A DNA stretch of 64,000 bases from Dipteris shenzhenensis (GCA_047967505.1 CM106540.1); one strand, 5' to 3'; shown: positions 20,665 through 32,437, counted from the stretch's first letter. Numbers and translations are program-made. The notes: generated from the letters alone by a model not told the origin.

Positions 20665-21456
20665 CCCCAGAATAGAATGAAGCCTGGACTCTTTGGGGCA
20701 TTGTGTGGAGTTCTACTTTGGTATTCCAAGCAATTGTCTCAAGTGTCCATGCTTCCTTGCACTCCATGTCCAAAAGCATGTCCTAACCTTGCAACTCCTC
20801 CTCCCTTCTCCTCCAACCTTGCAACCCATCCTCTCCCTCTCCTCCTCCCTCCTCCTCCTCCTCCTTCCTCCTCCTCCCTTCTCCTCCTCCCTCCTCCTCC
20901 TCCTCCTCCTTCCTCCTCCTCCCTTCTCCTCCTCCCTCCTCCTCCTCCTCCTCCTCCCTCCTCCTCTCTCTTCTTTCTCCCATGCTCTTACACCTTCTTC
21001 CTCTCGCACTCCTATCCTCCCCCTAAACCCTTAGTTCCTCAACCCTTAACCTCGATGATCTACGAGGGAGATGAGTTCTCCACCATGTACTCTACACTGA
21101 ACCTTGGATCCTCGTTCTAAACTCTGGAACCTCCTTCTAAACCCTGGAACCTCCTTCTAAACCCTCGAACCCCTCCTAAACCCTCGAAGCTCCTTCTAAC
21201 CCTGAAACCTCCTTCTAACCCTAGAACCTCCTTCTAAACTCTAAAACCCCCTTCTAACCCTTAAACTCCTCCTAAACCCTGCAACCTCCAATGAAGGCAA
21301 AAGCCTTCATTACCTCAACCATGATGATACATGTTTCTTTTACACATGCACGCACTATATTTGCTTACCACACTTAAGCCTACATCTCTCATCGGAACAC
21401 AACTCGAGGTCCTAAGCTACACATATACTACAACCAACAACCCCGATATATCTATA

Positions 21457-22336
21457 TTTGGTGTCGCTGTCAGGGAGACTAGTGTCTCAAGTAAGAGTAA
21501 ACATATGCAGGTATGTGTAGAAAACAAACTACTTTGAACTTTCACAAAAATAACACTCAAGGGCAAGGAGAGTAAAATTTTTTCCAATTCTAGCCAAACA
21601 TATCAACCCCAAGCGTCAACCTTGGGTTACTACCTTAAGAAATTTTCTTTATTTCTTAAATAGAAGCCACTTGATAAACAATCAGGCTAGGTGTGGACAT
21701 GAATGTGTAGAGCTTGCAATTTTGATCATTTCACCTTTTTGCAGAAGAGCAAACCGACTGGCTCGCGAAGAGTTTACCCTAAATCTAAACCCTAAACCTA
21801 AACCCATTTCCTATAAAAACCCACTCCACCCCCTCATTCTTCATCTTTCACATTTTGCCTCCATCCTCTTCCCCATTCCGAGCCCTATGCAAGACACTCC
21901 TCCCTCTCCATCGACCACCACCCTACTCCCATCCTCACATTATAAGTGACTTCGAGCCCATCTCGTAATGATAACCTAGCCATCCACCCACCATCCATTG
22001 GTCCTCGACAATCCCGTTACATCAAGAAAGACTTGGAGAGTGTTCAGGTTACCACCTCTTCCTCCCTTTGGATTTTCGTCTGTCAAGTTTTTTTTTTCTT
22101 CTTCTCTCTTTTTTTTCCCCCTCCCATTTCCACCACCCCCCCTCCCCCCATCTCCACCACCCCCTTTCCCCCCCATCTGCTCCCCCCCTCCATCTCCTCC
22201 TCCCCCCCTCCATCTCCACCACCCCCTTTTCCCCCTCCATCTCCACCACCACCCCTTTCCCCTTCCCCCCCTCCATCTCCACCACCATGCGCTCCCCCTT
22301 CCCTACCCCTTTCAAATGGCTCTTTCCTATGGTTTT
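21457..22336 (+). mobile_element. R-family leader (5' untranslated internal region)
   Basis: Opens with TTTGGTGTCGCTGTCAGGGA, the counterpart of TTTGGCACCACTGCCAGGGA after LTR R4. This resembles the TGGCGCC..TGCCGGGGA primer-binding motif of plant Tat/Athila-type gypsy elements. It continues with a second possible TATA box (CCTATAAAAACCC, 21807-21819), CCCTAAA-like bits at 21777-21806, and a CTCCATCTCCACCACCCCC minisatellite (22120-22300). The region 39700-41059 is the same leader on the other strand. No gene. Confidence 0.65.
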
Positions 22337-22812
22337 CATAGGAAGTGCTGGGTATTCTATGTTTGCAGGGTTCCGAGGCTTTTTGTCACCTACAGATATA
22401 TCGGGGTTGTCGGTTGTAGTATATGCATAGCTTAGGACCTCAAGTCGTGTTCTGGTGAGAGACGTAGGCTTAAGTGTGGTAAGCAAACATAGTGTGTGCA
22501 TGTGTAAAAGGAACGTGTATCATCATGGTTGAGGTAATGAAGGATTTGGCCTTCATTGGAGGTTGCAGGGTTTAGGAGGAGTTTAAGAGTTAGAAGGGGG
22601 TTTCAGAGTTTAGAAGGAGGTTCTAGGGTTAGGAGGAGGTTCCAGGGTTAGAACGAGGTTCCACGGTTTACAAGGGGTTCCAAGGTTTAGAAGGAGGTTC
22701 CAAGGTTTATAAGGAGGTTCTAGAGTTTAGAAGGAGGATCCAAGGTTCAGGGTAGAGTACATGGTGGAGAACTCGTCTCCCTCGTAGATCATTAAGGTTA
22801 AGGGTTGAGGAA
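22337..22812 (-). mobile_element. Inverted partial R-family LTR, copy R1'
   Basis: The reverse complement of the 3' part of the LTR. It runs from near the LTR end (CTTTCCTATGG, GCAGGGTTCCGAGGC) through the AACCTCC-type repeats to the GTAGAGTACATGG block. With R1 it forms an inverted repeat with arms at about 21040-21440 and 22370-22800 around the leader. It stops short of the TCC microsatellite. Confidence 0.7.
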
Positions 22813-23162
22813 CTCTACAAGCGAAGGCGAAGCATTGGTGAAATTCATTTTTTGATTCGAGGCCATTTTGGGGCCCATTTTGGTGGCAGAAGTTTTCTAC
22901 AAGCACTTAGGAAAGTGCCATGTTTTTGTTGTGCGACCACTGTTCTATAGGTCGGTGAAAAGTTATCACAGAAATTACATCGTATGCATGTGCGTAGAGA
23001 TATTGGGAGTGACAAAATCATTCTTATTGCCTGTTGATCCATAATCGTCACTAGGAAGTGACTCTGTGGTCAAATACCACTCTCGTCAGTTTTGCAGATT
23101 TGCCCTTGTGAGGCAGAAGTTGTATTTTTTTGCAGTGACAAAATATTTTGCAGTGTTTTGTA
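22813..23162 (+). other. Copia 2 leader or flank, no gene
   Basis: 350 bases before the copia 2 gag start. No LTR end or tRNA-Met primer site is recognisable, so the 5' LTR is missing or too diverged. Phrases such as TTTGCAGTGACAAAATATTTTGCAG are repeated once at short range. Confidence 0.4.
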
Positions 23163-24523
23163 ATGGCGTCTGATGCTCTTTCATAGATTGTCACTGAAAA
23201 GCTTGACAAGAACAACTTCCAAGCAAGGAAGTCTAGAATGACGAATTTCCTTAAGGGAAAAGGCTATTGGGAGTTCACTACTGGAGCTGAACAAGAACTA
23301 GTTATTCCTAATGTTCCCAATCAACAGGAGTTGTAGGCATTTAAAGGCTAGCATGAGAGAGCCAAAAAATTTATGTACTGGCTGTCTATCAGTATTTCAG
23401 ATTCTATGATTGTGCATATTCAGGATGCAAGCATGCCAAAAGAGGCATGGGATACTTTGACAAAAATGTATAGCACAAATACGCAAGCCAGGAAAATGCA
23501 ACTCAAGCAGGAGTTGCATAATGTGCAGAGAGAAAATATGAGCATCAATGACTACCACATGAAGGTGAAGAAGATTGCAGATGCACTTGCTTCTATTGGG
23601 TCGCCAGTGGAAGATGATGATTTCATTTCTGTGACCCTGAATGGTCTAGGAAAGGATTATGCACAATTCTGGACATCCATTGCCGTCTGTGAGAATTTTC
23701 CTGATTTTGAGGAGTTGATTGCTCTTCTAATTTCTAAAGAGCATAGAAATGGTGGTGCATCTTCTTCAGGAGGAACTCCAAAAGAAGTTGTCTTCTACTC
23801 AAATGCTGGAAGAGGTAGAGGCAGAGGTAGAGCAAGCCAATTTGGAGGCCGTAGCAAAAATCAAAATATGCAGCAAATTCCAGAAAACCAGTCCTATGGA
23901 GGAGGACATGGTAACTTTAGAGGCAAGGGGAGCCAAAGAGGTCGTGGTGGATGGCAGAGAGTCCAAAATGCAAACAACAATGTTGAATGCTACTACTGTG
24001 GTAAAATGGGTCATATGGTTAAAGATTGCTATAAAAAACAGAAAGACATCATGACTGGAAAATTGCAGCAAGGCAATTATGCATCTGTGCTGCACCATAA
24101 ACAGATGCTCATTCCTTTGTCTATGTAGGATGGAAAAAAGAAATACCTGTTTGATGTATTTCATGTCCCAAATATCACCAAGAACCTAGTTTCTATTGGT
24201 CAAATGGTTGAGCAGGGCTTGCATAATCCTCATGGATGCATGCAGGCCCAAAATATTATTGCAAGTTCAAGGTTGCAAAAATGCATAAGGTATGTGAAGC
24301 CTATCAATTTGGAAAACACACAAGGAAGCCATTTCCCAGACATGTTCAAGATAGTAAGAGGCCATTGGAATTAATCCACTCTGATGTGTGGACTACTAAA
24401 TCTGCATCTATTGGAGGCTATCATTATTTTGTCACTTTTATTGATGACTACAGCAAAAAATTTTGGGTGTATTCAATGAAAAAGAAAAGTGAAGTGTTTG
24501 GACATTTCAAAGCTTTTAAAGCT
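23163..24523 (+). pseudogene. Ty1/copia 2, internally deleted gag-integrase relic
   Basis: ATG at 23163 (MASDALS) with an early TAG. Further stops follow around 23333 and 23350. An open gag of 251 residues runs 23373-24128 (UBN2 type, with Gly/Arg-rich tail and CYYCGKMGHMVKDC). Compared with copia 1 the protease is deleted right after the knuckle, and another piece is lost at about 24227-24240. The integrase starts (HSDVWTTK, FIDDYSKKFWVY) and then ends abruptly at AAAGCTTTTAAAGC near 24523, where DUF7869 copy 2 sequence begins. Confidence 0.85.
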
Positions 24524-27500
24524 TGGCAATGATGGAGTGGTAACAAAGGGTAGGGATGCATGCTTTGAAACTCTCATTGAGAGGATTACTCATATTGAGA
24601 ATAATGTAAAGGACACGAACCAGTATGCACGACAACTTTTAGGGGGAGGTGGAGAAGGCTCAACAACAAATGTTAATGCAGAAAAGGTTTTTTGTGTTGC
24701 AAGTGACTAAAATATACTCACTGGTATAGAAGACTTGTCTTGTGTTGCAAGTGACTCGAACAAGCTCATTGGTATAGAAGACTTGTCCTGTGTTGCAAGT
24801 GACTCGAACAGGCTCACTGGTATAGAATACTTGTCCCGTGTTGCAAGTGACTCGAATAGGCTCACTGGTATAGAAGACTTGTCTTGTGTTGTTTGCAAGT
24901 GACTCAAACATGCTTACTGATATAGAAGACTTGTCTTGTGTTGAGAATAATAAGATGGGACCACAAAGAAAAATACATGCAAAGATCAATGGGATAAGTG
25001 ATGCAATAACAGGAATTGATGATATTAGTGACAATAATCATGATGTTACCACTCGAATGCAGGGCAAAGGGGCAGAGAATCTGAGACTTGTGATGTTGTT
25101 TGTAATATTGTTGCTAGCATGCCAGAGAATCTAGATGGGAGAATCTTGAGTTATGAAGGAGAAAGAGTTCAACCACAAAATTCAAGAGGCATTGGCAACA
25201 AATTGACATCAATGAACATGTCTACCAGATTGCCATTTCCAAGATATTATAAGGCATCAAATAATTCTCAAGCCCACACAGCATTTGATTATAGAGATGA
25301 AGATTCAAGGGAAATGGATTCGAGGTTTGATGGTCTTACAACTGGAAAACGCAAGACACTACTTGCAAAAACAAAGTATGTGAGTGTGAAGAGGCGAAGA
25401 ATCATGGCATCAATTCCAGAACCAAAGAGACATGTAATGTTATCCGAGGAGAATATGGAAAGGATGCTTATGCGAGTTTGTTGCAAAAGACTTTGAATTA
25501 GAAAAGTTGGGAAAGATGATTGTGCAGCCATATGCCTTGGTCTTTGGAGTAAGACAGTGCCTAATAGACATAACTATCTTCTTCAAGAGTTTTTATGCTT
25601 TCTTCATCAAGGCACTGATCAAGATTTGAGCACAAGACACTATAAACCTAGATCGAAACCCATGGTTAATGGGAGACCCATTTGCAATCGAGGATATCAA
25701 TGGTTAACTAGACTATCACATGGCACATACTGGACCATCTGGGCAGAGGTGAAAGAAAAAGTGGTTCATACAATTCATGGAAATACCTACAAGCTTAAAT
25801 GCCATGGAAGCACTATAAATGCAACCGCAACATTAAAGCAAGTTCTCGAAGACCATGCATTACCCCACAGCCTCATCTTCAACAAACAATGCTAGATGGA
25901 CGTGTCAAATGTCAACAACATCTTCCTTTGGGAATGACAAAGAAGGTCATCCTAGAAACTGTCACTAAAACTTTACAAGACAGGGACGAGAGCATGATTT
26001 CACGGTCAACCTTGTACAAAATTTGGCGTAGAGATTTTTGCCATGTCAAGACACCATCAAAGCAAAGGATGTCAAAATGTAAGACATGTGATGAATTTAA
26101 AAATGCCATTGAACATAGTAAATGTGAGCAGTAGCGAGGAAGATATATTAAATGGCAATCAATCCGTTTACGTCATGTGCAAGATGCTCAAAAGTTGTAT
26201 GCTTCTTAGAGAGAGGAATCTATTTTACATGTCGATAAGCCCATGTGCATCACCATTGATGGCATGGACCAAAATACAACTTTGCCACGATATAAATGTA
26301 TCCCACCAGCATTAGAGGGAAAACGTGGACTAAAAACACACTTGTGTAGAGTATTAGTATATGGATACTGAATCTTTTGTGATGTATGGATTGATAGTTT
26401 GCATGACCATGATAGTAACCAGGCTGTTACATCAATCATGAAAGCAATAAGAAAGGTCAGAGATGCTCAGGATGTTTACTTAACACATTGCAAATACAAG
26501 CTAATAATTGTTGGAGAGAGAACAAGAATAAATATGTATTTGCTTTATGCTCTATGCTGGTTGGTTTGAAAATATTTGAAGAAGTGGAAGTTGGCTTTCT
26601 TCTTGTCAACCATACACATGAACTCATAGATCAAATCTTCAGTGTTATCTCTAGTGAGTTGAAGTCAATGGATGTTTTGACAATGGAGGATATGCTATTT
26701 CGAATTGGGAAAAAAATTGGAGGGTCTCGCAAGGAAGAATGAGAAGTGGCTATCTTAGAGAGGATGGTAGATTGGAAAGCATTCATAGAGCCACATTTAC
26801 AAGCAGGAGATGATGCCTTAATAGGACACACAAATCCACACTACTTCCGGTTTCACATGCATAACAATATTCCAGTGATGCAATGGAAGCACTACTCGGT
26901 AGATGGAGATCATTTATGGAGTGAGTCATATGCTTTATTACAACAAATAATTCCATTGGAGGAAACTAGATTTGTTCTTGCAAAAAACAAATCACTTGAC
27001 ATAGATGAAATGAAAGGCTTGAAATCCTTCATTAAACATCTTCAAAGTATGATGCAAAAATATCCTGAGCAACCAACTAAGAATTTGGAGACAATTAAAT
27101 CAACTGAAGCACTTATCCAATCTTTAGAAAGATAAGAAAACTTAATGAGCATTGAATACTGTGAATCCTTTTGGCTGAAACAAGCTAGGTCACCAAGTTT
27201 TCCTTTGGATATAAATATGTTAGTAGATATGGAGGAAGCAGAGGAATGCCTTTTACCTCAAAAATATTGCGGCAAGAAGGGAGACAAACCTTACCAGAGT
27301 TTATACCATCTAATGAGATTGAAGAGGGTCTATTTGTTGCAGTTTGGGCATCTGATCCAGGTTTAGAGTTGGATGACCAAGGTGGCCCAATTTGGGTTGC
27401 AAAGGTTGCTAAGATAGAAAGGGATGACAAGGGAACTCCTATAACATTCACAACTTTATGGTATGAACCAAAGCCATTGACAAATCTCCCGAGAAGATAT

Positions 27501-27761
27501 ACAATAAAAAAACTCTATGAGGGATGCTTGCAAAAGAAATGTGAATGGGTTCCAAATAATGAGGGATTAACAGAGGTGGAAGTCAGTAGCATTATTCATT
27601 GCTGGAAATCGAGGACACGAAGTTTTAAAAAGAAGCATGGATACAATGTTGAAAAATGTATCACAATCCCTGATCCAAGTCATGTCCATATTAGACATCA
27701 TTTGGCAAGACTTGACCCATCAAGCACAAATACATTACATGAATCTGATGACTCTGAATGA
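24524..27761 (+). pseudogene. DUF7869 family gene, copy 2, nearly full length but broken
   Basis: The fullest DUF7869 copy here. In order: 16-residue tandem repeats (24718-24905); a block shared with copy 3 (GNKLTSMNMSTRLPFPRYYK, MASIPEPKRHVMLSEENMER, SKPMVNG, NRGYQWLT, SHGTYWTIWAEV; to about 25860); STLYKIWRRDF and KCKTCDEF (26000-26100); ITIDGMDQN with the first acidic motif (about 26250); then ANNCWRENKNKY (26500) and NHTHELIDQIFS (26608), which align with LDNC..ENKN and GHTHEDIDAMFS of copy 1. The D of LDNC is N here. An SH3/BAH-like tail (GLFVAVW...PIWVAKV) ends at 27761. Stops and frame changes occur at about 24708, 25495, 25895, 26134, 26500, 26742 and 27135. Confidence 0.7.
24694..24915 (+). 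repeat. Coding 48-bp (16-residue) tandem repeat in DUF7869 copy 2
   Basis: GGTATAGAAGACTTGTC or close variants start at 24723, 24771, 24819 and 24867, a 48-bp period. In frame they read SDSNxLTGIEDLSCVA. Copy 3 carries the same repeat on the other strand at 47250-47530. A degraded fifth unit follows. Confidence 0.85.
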
Positions 27762-27980
27762 GATTCAGATGCATAAGATAATGTTTTGTATGCTTTTTTC
27801 CATACAAATGGTGGTGTATCTATACACCACCAATAAGATAATGTATTGTATGCTTTGTTTTTCAAAAAAATGGTGTATCTATACACCATTTATATATTAA
27901 ATTCAACAAACTCTTTTTTTTCAAAAAAATGGTGTATCTATACACCACTTATATGTTGAATTCAACAAACTCTTTTTATA
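27762..27980. repeat. 3' flank with GGTGTA/TACACC hairpins
   Basis: Three successive units of roughly 60 bp, each containing GGTGTATCTATACACC (about 27813, 27872 and 27931). Between them are TTTTTCAAAAAAAT and AAATTCAACAAACTC or AATTCAACAAACTC. The position right after the DUF7869 stop parallels the hairpins after ParB-like copy A. Confidence 0.75.
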
Positions 27981-28640
27981 TGGTGTCATATTTTCACTTT
28001 ATCAACATAGTGTTAAAATTGAACTAGAGTTAGGAGACTACTATTATTATTATTATAGTTATTGGATGGGGGCACCATGCACAAGTTTGGGAACTATAGC
28101 TTCATTGAGCCATATTACTTTGATTAGAGGTCACCACTTGACTTTTTAGCTTAATAAGGCCATATTTGTATATAAGTGACCCATTTAGTGCTCTAAAAAA
28201 CCCAATTTTTTAGCTCACTAAGTGAAGTTGAGTGGAGAGGATACGCTCCAATAAAAATCCAAACCAGGAGAGAAAGTCCAAAAATTTTGAATAGTGTGCT
28301 CTATAGTAACTTAAGAGAAGCCTACCCTTGTGCACTCCCCTGACTCTCTAGTTCTTCAAATGTAGTTAATCACTTTTTTAATATTATACTTACCTGCAAG
28401 ATAGTTCCATCCCCCTCCTCTCTTCCTCCCTCCACTAAATGTCGCGCCTCCTACCTCACCACTCTCCCTCCTTAAACCAATCACTCCCAACTACACAACA
28501 AGCTGGGGACCCCCTGGTCCTTCCATTCCCACTCATCCCACAACTCTCAAAACCCCTTGATCAAACTGTGAAAGTCCTTAGGTCACAAGCTAGCATCCCA
28601 ACAAGTCAGTTTTCATCTAAAGTCTAGATAGTTCTAAGAA
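27981..28640. other. No gene seen
   Basis: About 660 bases of A/T-rich and then C-rich DNA between the DUF7869 flank and the R-family palindrome. It contains a short TTA/ATT triplet run (about 28042-28058). A 62-residue Pro/Ser-rich frame at 28439-28627 has no recognisable feature. Confidence 0.4.
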
Positions 28641-28654
28641 CCAGGAGATTTGTT

Positions 28655-29489
28655 TTTGCAAGTTCTACATGTAGAGAGAGAATGTGTTACACTTCCTACA
28701 TGCAGAGAGAGAAGCTCTCCAACTTGTATATATACCCCATAATGGAATGAAGCCCACACTCTTTGGGGCATTGTGTTGAGTTCTACTTTGGTATTCCAAG
28801 CAATTGTCTCAAGTGTCCATGCTTCCTTACACTCCACGTCCAAAAGCATGTCCTAACCTTGCAACTCCTCCTCCAACCTTGCAACCCATCCTCTCCCTCT
28901 CCTCCTCCCGCCTCCTCCTCCCTCTTCCTCCTCCTCCTCCCTCCTCCTCCTCCTCCTCCTCTCTCCTCCTCCCTTCTTCTCCTCCTCCCTCCTCCTCCTC
29001 CTCCTCCTCCCTCCTCTCTCTTCTTTTCCCCATACTCTTACACTTTCTTCCTTTGCACTCCTATGCTCCCCCTAAACCCTTTGCTCCTCAACCCTTCAAC
29101 TCCATGATCTACAAGGGAGACGAGTTCTCCACCATGTACTCTACCCTAAACCTTGGAACCTCCTTCCAAACCTTGGAACTCCTTCTAACCCTGGAACCTC
29201 CTTCTAAACCTTGGAACCTCCTTCTAAACCTTGGAACTCCTTCTAACCCTGGAACCTCCTTCTAAACCTTGAATCTCCTTCTAAACCTTGGAACCTCCTT
29301 CTAACCCTGAAACTTCCTTCTAACCCTTAAACTCCTCCTAAACCTTGCAACCCCCAATGAAGGCGAAAGCCTTCATTACCTCAATCATGATGATACATGT
29401 TCCTTTTACACATGCATGCACTTTGTTTGCTTACCACAACCTCGATATATCTATAGGTGACAAAAAGCCTCGGAACCCTGCATACTGAG
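28655..29489 (+). mobile_element. R-family LTR fragment, copy R2 (plus arm of palindrome)
   Basis: Begins inside the LTR (TTCTACATGTAGAGAGAG) with the TATA region, the conserved TTTGGGGCATTGTG block, TCC microsatellite (28880-29020), AACCTCCTTCTAAAC repeats (29150-29345), the AATGAAGGC hairpin and the GGTGACAAAAAGCCTCGG segment. The 13-bp array and the TGTTGTCTC start are absent. It is the left arm of the palindrome centred near 29500. Confidence 0.8.
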
Positions 29490-29514
29490 TTATAACCCTA
29501 CACATATAACTCAA

Positions 29515-30944
29515 TATGTAGGGTTCCGAGGCTTTTTGTCACCAACACATATATTGGGGTTATCGGTTGTAGTATATGTGTAGCTTAGGACCTCAAGTCG
29601 TGTTCCGATGAGAGACATAGGCTTAAGTGTGGTAAGCAAACAAAGTGCATGCATGTGTAAAAGGAACGTGTATCATCATGATTGAGGTAATGAAGGCTTT
29701 TGCCTTCATTAGGGGTTGCAGGGTTTAGGAGGAGTTTAAGGGTTAGAAGAAGGTTCCAGGATTAGAAGGAGGTTCCAGGGTTTAGAAGGAGGTTCAAGGT
29801 TTAGAAGGAGGTTCCAGGGTTAGGGGTTCCAAGGTTTAGAAGGAGGTTCCAAGGTTTAGAAGGAGGTTCCAGGGTTAGAAGGAGTTCTAAGGTTTAGAAG
29901 GAGGTTCCAAGGTTTAGGGTAGAGTACATGGTGGAGAACTCGTCTCCCTTGTAGATCATGGAGTTTAAGGGTTGAGGAGCAAAGGGTTTAGGGGGAGCAT
30001 AAGAGTGGCAAAGGAAGAAGGTGTAAAAGTACGGGGAAAAGAAGAGAGAGGAGGGAGGAGGAGGAGGAGGAGGAGGGAGCAGGAGAGAGGAGGAGGAGGA
30101 GGAGGAGGAGGGAGCAGGAGAGAGGAGGAGGAGGAGAAGGGAGGAGGAGAGAGGAGGAGGAGGAGCAGGGAGGAGGAGGAGGAGGAAGAGGGAGGAGGAG
30201 AAGGGAGGAGGAGGAGGGAGGAGGAGAGGGAGAGGATGGGTTGCAAGGTTGGAGGAGAGGCGAGGAGGAGTTGCAAGGTTAGGACATGATTTTGGACGTG
30301 GAGTGCAAGGCAGCATGGACACTTGAGACAATTGCTTGGAATACCAAAGTAGAACTCAACACAATGCCCCAAAGAGTGTGGGCTTCATTCCATTATGGGG
30401 TATATATACAAGTTGGAGAGCTTCTCTCTTTACATGTAGGAAGTGTAACACATTCTCTCTCTACATGTAGAACTTCCATGTAGAACTCGCATGTAGAGCG
30501 CACATGTACAAGTTGTATGTAGAACTTACATGTACAAGTCGCATGTAGGAGTCGTATGTACAACTCGCATGTAGAACTTGCATGTACAAGTTGTATGTAG
30601 AACTTGCATGTAGAACTCGCATGTACAAGTTGTATGTAGAACTCGCATGTAGAACTTGCATGCACAAGTTGTCTATATAAGTCGCATGTACAAGTTGCAT
30701 GTAGAAGTCGTATGTAGAACTTGCATGTATAACTCACATGTACAACTCGCATGTAGGAGTCGTATGTAGAACTTGCATGTACAACTTGCATGTAGGAGTC
30801 GTATGTAGAACTTGCATGTAGAACTTGCAACTTGGATTTCTAAGAGGGATTATTTCTAGCCTTATGCAAGTACAAGCGGAGCTTTGCCGCTACTCTACAC
30901 GCACATTTAGTTCTACCTAAGTCCATGTTGGCAAAGAGACAACA
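29515..30944 (-). mobile_element. R-family 3' LTR, copy R3 (minus arm of palindrome)
   Basis: On the minus strand it starts TGTTGTCTCTTTGCC at 30944, preceded by a purine run (GGATCCGGGAGTA). So it is the 3' LTR of the element whose coding region lies at 30965-34293. It carries the full 13-bp array (30830-30470), TATA (about 30400), TCC array (30230-30045), and 21-bp repeats. It is cut off at the 3' end near 29515, where it meets R2 in inverted orientation. Confidence 0.8.
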
Positions 30945-31176
30945 TACTCCCGGATCCATTTTATTACCCGTCCTCGAGTTATGGCTGATTGCAAGCATGT
31001 ACCTGGGTTGCCATGCTTTTAGTCCAGTGGCTGTGGAACTTGTGTCGTGCCAGTCGATCCTGCTATAAAGCTTTAGCACCATACAATTTTTGTGTAGTTT
31101 CCAGGTAGCCTGTATCCACCATTTGCTCGAACAGAGATATGTGGCATGCTTCTAAGAAGATCACTCTTTGATAGAG

Positions 31177-32223
31177 TCAGCTTGTAATCTGAGCATCGAC
31201 CCTTTCATTAGGATTAAAGCTGAGTGGAGGCAAATGGGAATCAAGGTAACATGGGACCTCCAAAATGAATTCCAATGTTTTATAGAATATAGCACTTAGG
31301 CGAAGGAAGCGATCAATGTTGCCGCGCATTATTTGCTCATGCTGCTGAAGTGCTCGGACCATTGTGCCTTGGATATTCCATTCTACACCACAGTATGGTT
31401 CAATCAGTGGCCAATTAATGGTTTGATCTTTAGCCAAAGTGTGTATGTTGGCTTCCCATTTTTTATGCCGTGGAATTGCATAGAGCTTGGGATGGGTTCT
31501 GAGACATGGAGGTGCCCATAGGTACTCCTTTAAGAAGATTACATCAAAGAGCTTGGGACGGTGCCAATCAGGCTGTGGATCCAACTTGCTAATCCAACCT
31601 TCACTAATTTGTTGCTGACGAAGGTTGGTACGAAAGTTGTCCAGGGTCCATCCACCTCGAGTTTTCATATCAGGATATTTGCTCCAAAATTCCTTGATGG
31701 GGTTAGTGGGAGGTGGTATCTCATCAAAATCATACCCATCATTGGAACTTGGCATGGGCGTACGAATTGGATTATCCAAATCTTGATATTCAAAATCAAA
31801 TATTGTGTCATTTTCTATTGATGGAAGCACAAGAAGTGTCGGAGGTGATGGCGGGGCAGGGAGAGAATCTGGGGACGTGGGGGAGAAATATGGCAAAGTG
31901 ATAGTTGTGGAAGGGGGAGCAGAGGGGAGGGGGGGAAGAACTGGGCAAACAGTTTGAGCAGCTTGGTAATTCTCAAGGGTAGGATTAGCAAGGGAGGGGG
32001 AAAAACTAGGTGTGAGGGGCTCGTAAGTTTGTGACTGTTGGCTTAGTTGAAAATGGTGAGAGGCATGAGTAAAGAGACGATGGAGGGAATAGATGTTAGG
32101 ATGGAGCTCGGGGAAGGTTAAGAGGGTGGTAGTAGCAAGGGTAAGTGAGGATATGATGTTGGCAGAAAGAGTGGTTAGATATGGGAAGTTGGATGTGAGA
32201 TAGGCCCTGTGATCTTCCAACAC
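31177..32223 (-). CDS. R-element open frame, 348 residues, function unknown
   Basis: Longest frame of the R3 internal region. A Ser/Pro-rich linker (about residues 70-150) precedes a folded-looking part with NPIKEFWSKYPDMKTRGGW, KLFDVIFLKEYLWAPPC and WNIQGTMVRALQQHEQIMR. I recognise no domain. It is conserved at R5 (63270-63990), where codons continue 36 residues past the R3 end. There CGA stands where R3 has TGA (31179-31177), so the R3 stop is a mutation. Its place just before a purine tract and 3' LTR shows it belongs to the element. It is not gag, protease, RT or integrase by any motif I can see. Confidence 0.55.
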   Translation of the reverse strand: MLEDHRAYLTSNFPYLTTLSANIISSLTLATTTLLTFPELHPNIYSLHRLFTHASHHFQLSQQSQTYEPLTPSFSPSLANPTLENYQAAQTVCPVLPPLPSAPPSTTITLPYFSPTSPDSLPAPPSPPTLLVLPSIENDTIFDFEYQDLDNPIRTPMPSSNDGYDFDEIPPPTNPIKEFWSKYPDMKTRGGWTLDNFRTNLRQQQISEGWISKLDPQPDWHRPKLFDVIFLKEYLWAPPCLRTHPKLYAIPRHKKWEANIHTLAKDQTINWPLIEPYCGVEWNIQGTMVRALQQHEQIMRGNIDRFLRLSAIFYKTLEFILEVPCYLDSHLPPLSFNPNERVDAQITS

Positions 32224-32437
32224 TTCTTTTTGCCGGTGCGATGGGATGATCAGCTACATGGGTGGGATGTCGATTATGTCATTCCTTGCAAATAATAGGG
32301 ATGGCCTTTGTAGCAATGGCAACAAACCTGCAATAACCCTGAGAGGAGGACTACCCATGAGGTAGACATATGCAATGAAAGCATCCATCCTGAGTGTTAT
32401 AAACTCAACATGTGTAGACAGGCAGAATATATTTTTC

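Larger units (their letters stand above)
20148..21456 (+). mobile_element. R-family LTR, copy R1 (plus)
   Basis: Starts TGTTGTCTCTGTGCC, the same end found at R3, R4 and R5. It contains in order: a 13-bp repeat array (20265-20620), a TATATATA box (20657-20664), a TCC-rich microsatellite (20799-20960), a block of about 21-bp AACCTCCTTCTAAACCCTGG repeats (21105-21285), a 9-bp-arm hairpin AATGAAGGC/GCCTTCATT (21290-21311), and the terminal stretch. About 60 bp at the 3' end are missing relative to R4. The primer-site-like sequence follows at 21457. Frames in the repeats are artefacts. Confidence 0.75.

Noticed and set aside
20539-21120. Proline/serine-rich frames over TCC tracts in R-family LTRs
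   Set aside because: Same artefact in R1, R2, R3, R4 and R5; the tract sits inside an LTR.
20148-22812. Foldback-type DNA transposon with repeat-built inverted ends
   Set aside because: The inverted arms looked like foldback elements, but R4 and R5 show proper LTR ends, primer-like site and purine tract, so the inversions are rearranged LTRs.
30470-30830. CRISPR-like or coding array of short repeats
   Set aside because: 13-bp direct tandem units with no spacers. Because the unit is not a multiple of three, all frames stay open by composition, giving false cysteine- and tyrosine-rich proteins.
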